A stretch of DNA of 64,000 bases from Haliclystus octoradiatus (Eukaryota > Cnidaria > Staurozoa > Stauromedusae > Haliclystidae), in NCBI GenBank assembly GCA_916610825.1, contig OU744449.1:23697793-23761792 (forward strand). Reading direction: 5' to 3'. Positions 54,415 through 64,000 of the stretch are shown piece by piece; positions within the stretch are counted from its first letter, which is position 1; each line of letters starts with the position of its first letter. A program made the translations under genes and the position numbers. The notes beneath the pieces are model-generated. The model was not told the DNA's origin and did no database searches. It saw nothing but the letters and a program-made list of their open reading frames with translations.

Positions 54415-57400
54415 ATGGATAAAAAGGATAAATGCATTTCAATTGTGATGAAAGTTTGCCTTTTGCTCATATTGAGATCTGCTTTTCAAAGACGATGTGT
54501 TGAAGGTATGAACGGTGACTCAAACATAAATAGTGATTGTAAACAGTATACTCATTGATAAGTTGAACGTATTAATGGGCCTATGTGTTACACCAATCGT
54601 GTTTCCTGCTTTACATTTTATCAAGATATTATACTAGAACCAAGATAATGTAACTCATATTTGTCTTTTAAAGAGTTTTGAACAGGCCATAATATTATCT
54701 TACCTTTGGGAAAATTAACCAAATAAGATCTATTTAACATTTTCAAGTATTGAATAATTCAAATTTAAAAACAACGTCTTCGTCCGACATCAATAAAAGC
54801 TATTTTAAGATCATCTCGTTTTGATGCGAAAAAGTTTCGGGGTTCAGATTGTTAAACAAACAAACTTAAGTTTCTTGTGAAAAGTAAAGCATTTATTAAA
54901 CATTGCTGATATTCAATATGATTTGAATGTAGCGCGTGGCAAAAAATCAAACAGAACCGGGTTTCATGATTTCATCATGTTTGTTTGATAATCTGACCCC
55001 TGGAAATTTTTTCGTATCAAAACAAGATGATCTTAAAATAGCTTTTGAGGCCAATTCTCAGTGATTTTGCCGTGGCAGAACAGATCAAAATGTTTGGAAA
55101 TGATCGATATTGTGTCAACAAAGATAGATTTTTGAGGATGTTATTGATGTCGGACGAAGATGTTGTTTTTAAATTTGAATTATTCAATACATGAGGATGT
55201 TAATTATACATCTTATTTGGTTGATTTTCCCAAAGGTAAGACAATATTATTATGGCCTGCTTAAAACTCTTTTAAAACACAAATCTGAGTTAGACTATTT
55301 TGGTTCTATTATAATATCTTGATTTTATCGAATAATGAGCCCTATTATTTCAATATACAATAATTTTTTTTTTCTGTATACAGGTGCACCTTATAAAGAT
55401 GTTGAACAGCAGTTGATCGATTCATTACTTGCAAATTTCAGCAGGTTTTCAAGACCAGTTGACAATTACAGCGAAACTGTTCTAGTGTACTATCATGTAA
55501 AACTCAATCAAATTTTGTCTGTGGTGAGGAAAATATGCTAAAAACAACAATTACATAATTCGTGTGATAGTATAGCGTGAATGTTGTAGTCCTCTGTGGA
55601 AGGCCATAGATGATACAAATAGTGATGGATTAAGTGAACATTTATTATGAGTAATTGATCTCGGACTTGTTTCCTTTCCATATTCTATATTGTCTTGAAT
55701 ACAAAGGCATCGCGTTACATTACGTTAACTTATGCTACGTCAATTTACGTCAAATTACGTTTCACAATATTGATTGGATAACAAGACTTTTTTTACACTC
55801 AATCAATTAATTATTTTGCATGAAGTATATGATTTATATCCTCTTCGAGTGGTTTATGAAATGTTACATATTGTTACCTATTGGTTTGGAATACTTGACA
55901 ATAATGCATTAGCCTGCGAGGATATGGGGGAAAGGGTTAATAGCAACTTCTCACGAGCGAATTATGTGAGCAAGAGAGATATCGCTTTAAGAAATGTGAA
56001 CAGTTACTAAATTATTTTTTTATTCTTAATTTCAGAACGAAAAAGAGCAGTCACTGAGTTTAAAACTCTGGACAAGAATGGTGAGAAAACAATAGATTTT
56101 CAATGCTTTACATTTCATTTCAAGTTAAATGCAATCGAAAATAATTTGCTTTCAGAGAAACTATGAAATGTAAATTTGATGAAACAGGTGTCTGCTGACT
56201 CGTAGGCAAATGCTCGTTTTAGGTGAATTATAAAGGGAACGTATAAAAATGTGTGAAAAGCATTGTCTTTCAAGGGCTGTGACTTGAATCAGAAAAGAGT
56301 ATTTGTCCGGAACGTTGCTGGCTGAAACCTTCAAATTGATCCGGGCAAATTATAAAAATGATAGCATAGACAATATTAATATTACTGATTAAAAAAATAA
56401 CGCGTTCCTTACCAGTTTTACTTCTATTATCATTTAATTTGATATTTTCAAGTAGGTAGTTTGACGCCATCGTTTTTTTGAAACAAATTCGCAAAGCACC
56501 TGTGATTACAAAAAAGAGTTATTCGAAGTTCGGTCGGGGGGAAATTTTATATAATTGGAATGACTTTATCTATTATTAGGGAGGTTTAGATTTGAAAGAC
56601 GAAGTCAAATTGTCCTTGTGCGCATCCATACTACGTATGTTTAGGGAATCACCCCAAAAAACTTTGAACTAACAGCTTCGTTCACAACGAAGTTTTATGA
56701 AATCTTTGTACTGCTCAGAACGAACGAGGTTTATTTTCCTGCGCTTTATGAAACCCGGTTTTGGCAGTTTCCATAGTTTCAATTTCTGACGGAAAAGAGT
56801 CTTTGCAATAATTTCTTTCATCTTGTAAATAAGACCCGAATTTCAAAACAAAGACATCACATTAAATTCAAAGACGAGCAAGGAAACACTGGCCGGGGAT
56901 TTATCTTCAAATTCTTTCAAAACTTCCATTAAGCCAACTTTATCTAACAAAATATCAACATATAATTCACTGCAAATACTTTACAGGTAACACATTTAGT
57001 CACCTATCTACCATTTTATAAAAACTTCGTCTCCTGTCTTGTCTTCGTTATCAATCTAAACCGCCTTCCGTCAGACAACGAAGAGCAACAAGCCCGTCCC
57101 AGTCTTCAAAATATTTCAACTTCCACTTCGTCTTTGACTCCGTTCCGAATCTAAACCTCTACATTACCAGAAGCACCATGTTATTTCTTGCAATAAAGCA
57201 TTATAGTTTTAATACTTTATCTATTATCTTCTTCTACTTAAGCTTTAATCCGTCTTGTAAATAAAAACATTCGAAATACTGAAGAGAATATAAGGAATGA
57301 TATGCTCTATCCTTCTAAGTTCACCATGATGTCAATGAAAAATCAAAAAGTTTCTAATGCGGAACAAAAGAAAATGATATTATGATGACTAATTGTGCAA

Positions 57401-58015
57401 TAATACATTATCAACAATAGACTATGCATGCATGCAGACTGCTACATTTCATGGAATCATCGATGTACTATACTCAGAGCCATCTATTTACAAGAGTTGG
57501 ACACTCATGCTATTTTTGTTTCTTTTTGCCTGGACCCAAGCACGTTTTTAACAGTGCGCATGTGCAGGAGAATGTTGTGTGTTTTTTCAGCCATATTGCA
57601 TTGTATTTTTTCGCGCGTTTCACCTGAAATAATTGAGAACCTGTTTCCGAAAGAACAAAGATGGCGTCCAAAAATCAAATGACTGGTATCTGTCCAATTG
57701 GAGACGATAGCGGCACATGAAAGCGTATCCCAACTCTTGTAAATAGATGGCTCTGACTATAATGATAGATTGCCACATTCAGTAATAATGAAACCCCATT
57801 CAAATCAATTTTGACATTCGCTTTTGTCTTGCGATTCCCAACAATTAAAATCCTGGTCATTATGGTTAAAATAAAGACGCTATGATAATTCTCGCATTCT
57901 TTCAGGTATGGAACAATGAATATCTAGTGTGGAACGTGAGTGATTGGAATGGAATCGATCGAGTTCAAATATCTTCTCACTATCTATGGATTCCTGATAT
58001 TATACTGCACAACTC
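54415..58015 (+). CDS. Nicotinic-type Cys-loop receptor subunit 2, 5' exons 1-4
   Basis: Tandem duplicate of receptor gene 1. Exons 54415-54505, 55384-55523, 56036-56080 and 57906-58015 equal those of gene 1 in phase, and in length except exon 1 (one codon shorter). They encode the signal peptide (MDKKDKCISIVMKVCLLLIL), then GAPYKDVEQQLIDSLLANFS, NEKEQSLSLKLWTRM and VWNNEYLVWNVSDWNGIDRV, the first half of the ligand-binding domain. The codon matching the TGA of gene 1 is TGG here. Exon 4 ends at a good donor, CTC|GTATGT. The Cys loop and membrane helices are not found in the remaining 6 kb, so either the last exon lies beyond the window or the duplicate is truncated. Confidence 0.78.
54629..55322. 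repeat. Large imperfect palindrome in intron 1 of receptor gene 2
   Basis: Left arm about 54629-54866 (from atcaagatattatactagaa to ggttcagattgttaaacaaa) and right arm about 54974-55322 (from tgtttgtttgataatctgac to ttctattataatatcttgat) are inverse copies. The right arm has about 100 bp extra, between aaaatagctttt and gatgtcggacg. The arms meet around a short spacer. No ORF. It looks like a foldback or MITE-type element. Confidence 0.8.
56581..57160. mobile_element. MITE with GAGGTTTAGATT ends
   Basis: The left end, gaggtttagatttgaaagac followed by gaagtc, is inverted at the right as gactccgttccgaatctaaacctc. Interior aacgaagttttatga and related inverted words. It lies in intron 3 of receptor gene 2. 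No ORF. Confidence 0.65.
57475..57756. mobile_element. hAT-type MITE, CAGAGCC family, copy 5
   Basis: Ends CAGAGCCATCTATTTACAAG and CTTGTAAATAGATGGCTCTG. The flanking 8-mers actatact and actataat differ at one base. Close to copy 2 (26075-26357), but in the reverse orientation inside. It lies in intron 3 of receptor gene 2. Confidence 0.85.
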
Positions 58016-60150
58016 GTATGTAAAGGTTTGATTCACATATTTCTATATCATAAGAGATTGTAATCCTAATCGAGTTGGACTCTCGGTGGATAATCCCGTT
58101 TATTGAAAGTTGTGATAGGAAAAACAATTATTCTTCATGATTTTAACAAGTGATAATTATGCCGTTAATTAATCTGAACTCTTTATATTATAGCAGCAGA
58201 AATAATTTATGCCAATGCCCTAATTAGCCAGCCAATGTCAGTATCATGAATATTAATAATTCTTTAGTCTGCTTATGAGGCAAACCAATCAAACATCAGT
58301 TGTGACAGCATAAATAAGTTTGAGTTTCACAGGTTGAAATCGGAAATATTACACAAGGAGTTCTTCGATGGCGATTAAAAAAAACAAGAGTTCAAAGATT
58401 TGAAAATGCCATTTCAACATTTCCTCGATTATTCATATGGAATATGGAGCTTTGTTGAAAGAAAATTTTCTAAAGATTATTGTGTTTGTAAAATAACGAA
58501 AAATTGATAAGATCAATTTGATTGGATAATTAAGAGATTCGACTACAAATCACCATATAAACACAAAACAAAACCAAAATCCAAAACGCAATCGATTATG
58601 CAATTCAAGCAAATGTCACAAATGAAAATTTCCAATTTCAAAGCAATTGGTGAACAGTTTCTATATATTTATACAGGTGCATAGCTTTATGGTGCACTTG
58701 AGTCAACATATAGAAGACAATTTGCATGTAAAATCACTCCTTTTGACAGCTGTGGACTTTTCTGATGTCTTTTTCTTTTCTCCATGGATTCCCTATAGTG
58801 AGTGAATTGCTTAACGGCGAATAGGAAACTGTGCATCATTTGCTTAATATTTGATAATTGAGACGGATGTCCGGGTGAATGCATGGGTAGCAAGTATTTT
58901 AGACGATGTGGACCTACCGAATACACCCATACACCCATACGGCACCCACACCAGAGCCATCTATTTACAAGAGTTGGGACACGCTTTCATGTGCCGCTAT
59001 CATCTCCTATGGACAGAAGCCAGTCACGTGATTTTTGGACGCCATCTTTGCTCTTTTTGAACAAGTTTTTATTGTTCTTTCGGAGCCAGATTTCTTGTTT
59101 TAAGCGAATCGTGCGACAAAGGCAGACAGAAATTTCCATTGAACGCTACATTTTGGCGCCGTTTTCTTGTTCAATTTTTTCTACGATGATCAAAATATGA
59201 GCTCTATATTATATGGAAGAAGTATTATATTAGTACAAAAATAAAATAATTCAGGACAGGTGGTGCGAACTATAGTATACGATGTGTTTTATGATAAGGT
59301 GTACTGTCTATAACAGACCCTGCATGGCTTATTGAGAATTACAAACCGTCTGGCCTTTTCGAGAAATGCTGACTATGAAAGTTTAACTTCACAAAAAACT
59401 ATGAAACTCAAACTACTAATAGTTTTACTACAGTTTAATGTATTTTAATAATCACTTGATTAAAACGTGAGTCATGATTGGCGGATTTGTACATTTAAGC
59501 AATTCCATCTGTTCCATTTGGTCTTCATCTGCACATAGATTATAGAATACAGGGATTGGCAACTCTATTGTTCTAGATCACGCGGTCAGATAATGTCGAA
59601 TTTGGCGCGAAACGGAGTCACGTGATCTTGAGCCGACACAAGATTACAACGATGCCGTCAAAACCTTGTAATCTTCGTAACTTGCATACTATAATATCCT
59701 ACGTTGCTCAATATTTTTTTGAATTTTTATGCTTTGACAATGTTAAATAGAGCTTACTTTAAATGTCCATGACAATTTAATTACGTTTAGACAAAATAGC
59801 GAGTAGATATGGCCAATTTAATTCACCATGTTTATGAAATACCAAAATGTTGCTTTGATCACTTTTACAAACTGCATATTAATGTTAGTAACTTTGAAAA
59901 AGAAAATGTATGTGATTGTCGTGATTCAATTAATCTACAAATATACTTATAACTAACAAATCACAATCAAGCTGAAATGTTCACTAAAAAATAATTGCGC
60001 TTCTAAATGACAGGGATACAGTTTACAGCTAGGTAGCAGCTAGGCGGCCTATATAGGCATACGACATACAAGTTGCACAAAATACACTCAACAATTTTCA
60101 TCACATAACAAATAATAAGGATAGTGTATGTATCACAGCAGAGGGACCAC
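58016..60150. other. Intron or downstream sequence of receptor gene 2
   Basis: No exon-like homology found. A truncated CAGAGCC-family MITE begins at 58954 (agagccatctatttacaaga) but lacks its right end. Just before it, gacgatgtggacctaccgaa near 58900 matches the tail of the SINE at 47968. Confidence 0.45.
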
Positions 60151-60154
60151 AGTG

Positions 60155-61040
60155 CACTCTTAAAACTAAAGGTGTAAAAGCGCACTTTTTGGGGTGTAAA
60201 TGCAAAAACGAAGGGGTGTGAATGCCATTCGCACGCTTTCTGTTGCATTTACCCGCTTTTCTGAAAATTTTACCTTAGATCATGCTTTTTACACCGCTTT
60301 CACACTATTGACCTCGTTTGGAGATTAGGCGCGGCTTGCAAAATCGTTACAGAATTTTGAAAATGGCGAAGACGAATTGTGAACTTTTCAATATATCAAA
60401 CAAGTTATTATAATTTGAATCGTTTAAGACGTTGTTGTATATCCTATCTTATTACAATGGTTTTGAAAGTTCTGGTTTCATGTGCAGTGCTATTTATGGT
60501 TTATTGACATGGTTTATGTTGAAACGTATTTGCCTGAAACGGAAAGAATAAAGGAACACAAATTCCAACGAAACTTCAAGCCTGGCCTAAACATTTCAAC
60601 AGTTAATAGGCTACACGCAGCGATTACAAGCTGATTTTGAAAATGAGAAATGCAATTTGTATGATATTACTTGCTGCATGATCCACTTGCAACAATTCTA
60701 GAGTGGCTACTAGTCTAACCTGGACTACAGATCAGGAAGCTATGCTTACAGGCCGAAAGTGAATTTGTCTCTCGCTGTTACATTTTATTTGTATGGAATT
60801 TTAAAGGTAAGCAACTTTCTTTCAGACCTGGAGAGAAGCTTGTTAATCACATCATATACTAATTACTTGCTAACTGTTTTTATTTGTACACAGTTAGAAT
60901 GCTCTGACTTGGCATCGTGGTATTACCACTGGTAGCTAAAACAGAGATCAGATATATGGCTAATTGGATGCCGGACTACGACTGAGACTAGACTATGTAG
61001 GCTTTCAGACCAGAAAGTGATCGACAGAATTGAAAGGCAA

Positions 61041-61079
<39 letters not shown>

Positions 61080-63477
61080 ACTTGAATTTGAATGATTGAT
61101 TGGTATTTTACAATATTATATATTAATTCATCTCAATGTTTTGATTCCCAGGCCCAATCAAAGAAAATTATATCATAACATCCATTGTAGTACACCATGA
61201 GCCACAAACTCATGGGGTATCGGTAAGTGTGAACTTTCTTACCCTATCATATGTAAATCAGAAATGGAATGCATTGAAGGATACCATGATGAAATTATGC
61301 TTGGCAGTTACTTATTTATTGATCAAATAACATAACATTATATATACTCAATACTAGATTACTATAACTCATAAGTACTTGCTTCATAGACTTGATAAAC
61401 TTCACTGTAATAGTAGGCTACTTGTAGACTCAATTATTCTCTCATATCATTCAAGGGCCTATGAGACAGCTAAAATATATTGGACGGCTTTAATAGCTAT
61501 AGCTATACAGATCAGAATAATATTTATGAAATATTATAGTATTGTCATTTATAGAATTGAAACAAAGATGATGCAAAAGCCATTTGCCTCATTGTTGTTT
61601 CAATTGTATATTATGCTCTGTTTTAACAAACATTGAGCACTCCCACATACACATGTTTACCTCATATTACAGTACAGTAATGCAATTTATTATTATTTTT
61701 TTGATTTTTGTGAAACTTACTATATTGTATTGTTATTACTATCATTATCACATCTATATAGTCAATTATGGCTTTTTCATCAATATTCATAATATTAGTA
61801 ACATTGAAATTAAATCGACATGATATACAAAGGCATGATAATATATCTATGATAATAATCTGCATCTCCAAATATTATTCATGGCTGCTTAATTCATCTA
61901 TACCACTGTAATGTATAATTTTTAACATCAATCAGCTGAGTTACACCTATATTTTCATGTTGTATTTTTTCATTTACAGCTTGCGATATCTCTTCATTGA
62001 TCATATTTTTCCAATATATCTGCATGAAAAACTACATAGCCACTACAATATCGTAGATTATCTGTAAGTACCTCTTGATATCCTCATATACGGCCAAACC
62101 TACTTTTAATCCTTGAATGACTAAAACAGTTTATTCTTCTGGGTCTAAACCAGTTTTTTCTTTCAAATGCACCCTAATGAATCTAGTTGCTGGTTGTTAT
62201 ATACAGGTTTCACTTCATAAACACTTTAGCTGACTACTTTGTCAGCAGTGCTTAATTTTTCAAAATAGCATGGCATTATAGAATATGGCCTTGGTTCCTA
62301 ATTATTTACCACTGAATTTTATCTTAATTACATTGTACATTATTAAAATTACATATAGAGTAGTAATAACACCTACAATGCTCCAACCTATTCATTTGCC
62401 ATCTATGATATATGTATCAAATTTAGTTTAGAGATTGATATAAATACAGAATGTTTATGTTCAAAATTTCCAATCCTATATTTTACCATTTTATGTAAAT
62501 TTCACTATTACAATTTCCCATTCCTAAATCCATGTGTGGTTGAAGTTTCATGCTTCTATGTCAACTATGTCTATAAGAGTGTGTTGACAGTGACCAACAT
62601 TTGCTACTAATTCTATCCATCTGTGTCATTAAAACTGAGTTGCTTGTGAATACACTTGTTTCACACGTTTGAAATTTTATTATAATTGTTTTTAATTTTC
62701 TTTTCATTTTTCATCTCCAGATTATTACATTTACTCAAACCACTGTACTGTACATCTACATGAGGAATCGTTTTTATCTAAGTGGGATCTTATATTTATG
62801 CTCTGGTCTATAGTTCAATTTCCATTTAATTTATTCTACACTTTGGAATTCAATACAATTGTAAAAGTTTTTAAAAGAAATCAATAACAATCACAGAAAC
62901 ATTCGCTGGCCTGTTAATTGATCAGTAATGCAATTATTCAAAACTGATACAGTACTAGCTGCTTACCTGACCAATAAAAATTATTACTGGTTGTAAAGAG
63001 AACTGCTAACTAAATTATGTAATTCTGTAATGGGATGTATATTGTATATATCATAACATGTATGCTTACAATTTTCACTTGAACATATTATTATAATCGT
63101 AGTATACCATTTCTGCAAATTAAATGCTTCAATAAGAATATTGAATGTTATCATTTTCTGCTGCCATTTGCAATACTATGTACCGCATCAGCTTAAATAA
63201 TATTACTTGTATCATGATTTCAACTGCGAATACGAAAGCAATGCCAAACAAACATTTCCTGTAAAAGTACGGTCAATTTTAGAAATATTTAGGATTGCAT
63301 TTTCAACTTCTAGGGTAGTGCATTTACACCCAGTAGGGGTGTACATTTACACCCCTAAGGTGTAAATGCAAAAATTAGGGGTAAATTTTTTGCATTTGCA
63401 TTTACACCCCAAAAGTGTGAATTCACACCCCAAAAGTCATGCTTTTACACTTTTATTTTTAAGAGTGTGAATACACT
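60155..63477. mobile_element. 3.3-kb non-autonomous TIR element with subterminal repeats
   Basis: Left end CACTCTTAAAACTAAAGGTG, then taaaagc. The right end is the inverse gcttttacacttttattttt, then aagagtg. Inside both ends are repeated ggtgtaaatgca / tttacacccc motifs, at least six at the right (63320-63430) and three at the left (60170-60260). The interior has no ORF over about 85 codons, so no transposase is seen. No sure target duplication was identified, so the superfamily is left open. It includes an (at)n run. Confidence 0.65.
61042..61077. repeat. (AT)n microsatellite
   Basis: About 17 at units, inside the 3.3-kb TIR element. Confidence 0.95.
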
Positions 63478-64000
63478 ACAAAAATCTAGCAAGCAATACA
63501 CAGAATAAACAAGATATGGTGCAAATATCGATAACTAGTTTAGTAAATCAAATCACTTGTAAAAACATTCAGTGTCAATGTTTTACATTTATAATCATGT
63601 TATGCTACATTTACATCTACAATGCATTTTACACAATATCAAATTATGGATGTTCACCTTATTATTCAAATTAATGTTGAATTGCTGATACTTTGAAGTT
63701 TGAATTTTCTTTTAATTTGTTCCTATAGCGAATTCTTTTTCAATTCCAGTTTCTGTTTTAAGTTACAAGCAGTAAGTCCATGCCGTTCTTGTACGAAAAT
63801 TATCTCACTTAATATATTAAATTATAATACCTTGTAGACAAATAAAAAATAAAATCATCAGTATTGATTGTTATCTTCTAAACGAGAGTGTTGTACTGCT
63901 ACATCCCAGGTAGATTAAACTTTTGGCTTTTGCAAAACATTCAAGCGTGTTTGCTTCAAGAGTCCATCTGATCTCCTTATGATAAATAACGAAATTCTTT
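63478..64000. other. Terminal AT-rich sequence
   Basis: Nothing recognised to the window end. If receptor gene 2 is complete, this is still intron 4. Confidence 0.35.

Noticed and set aside
57424-57682. ORFs reading SHLFTRVG and similar
   Set aside because: The same peptide recurs in every copy of the CAGAGCC MITE and on both strands; it is the terminal repeat translated.
58016-64000. Missing last exon of receptor gene 2
   Set aside because: I looked for the Cys loop, GER-M2 and M4 words seen in gene 1 and found none. I therefore did not extend the gene.

Overview
This is AT-rich metazoan nuclear DNA. The genes have GT-AG introns, and between and inside them lie many small inverted-repeat transposons (MITEs), LTR and LINE retroelements, tRNA-derived SINEs and microsatellites. 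Tepsin, TOMM22, nicotinic-type receptor subunits and a class A GPCR show that it is an animal. The repeat-dense but fairly gene-rich layout suggests an invertebrate, probably marine. I cannot place the phylum from sequence alone.

Layout. 1597-2988 (+): last two exons of an unidentified gene. 3348-3715 (+): possible signal-peptide exons, weak. 4252-5151 (-): single-exon HAD-family phosphatase. 6477-31255 (+): complete 17-exon gene for tepsin, the AP-4 accessory protein. All exon phases agree and the spliced length is 2208 nt (735 aa plus stop). Intron 8 holds a complete Ty3/gypsy-type LTR retrotransposon (14074-20572, minus strand, identical 179-bp LTRs, 5-bp target duplication). Its gag is split by a 1989-bp non-autonomous hAT element with an 8-bp target duplication. 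33426-33770 (-): small coiled-coil protein, possibly LURAP1-like. 35254-36375 (-): intronless class A GPCR. 37732-39936 (-): complete three-exon TOMM22, whose intron-2 donor site was hit by a MITE. 42672-52442 (+): five-exon Cys-loop receptor subunit (nAChR type), intact except for one in-frame TGA in exon 4. 54415-58015 onward (+): first four exons of a tandem duplicate of that gene. No fifth exon is visible before the window ends.

How the parts relate. The housekeeping trafficking and import genes (tepsin, TOMM22) are unrelated to each other and to the receptor pair. The two receptor genes are a local tandem duplication with identical exon structure, and short upstream matches are also shared. 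The strongest second-look items are the TGA in the first receptor gene, which sits between two inverted SINE copies; the MITE that landed inside a GTAAGT splice donor of TOMM22; a terminal-inverted-repeat element that carries a RecQ-like helicase fragment and sits 19 bp upstream of a tepsin exon; and the nested hAT-in-gypsy insertion. I found no tRNA, rRNA or CRISPR loci.
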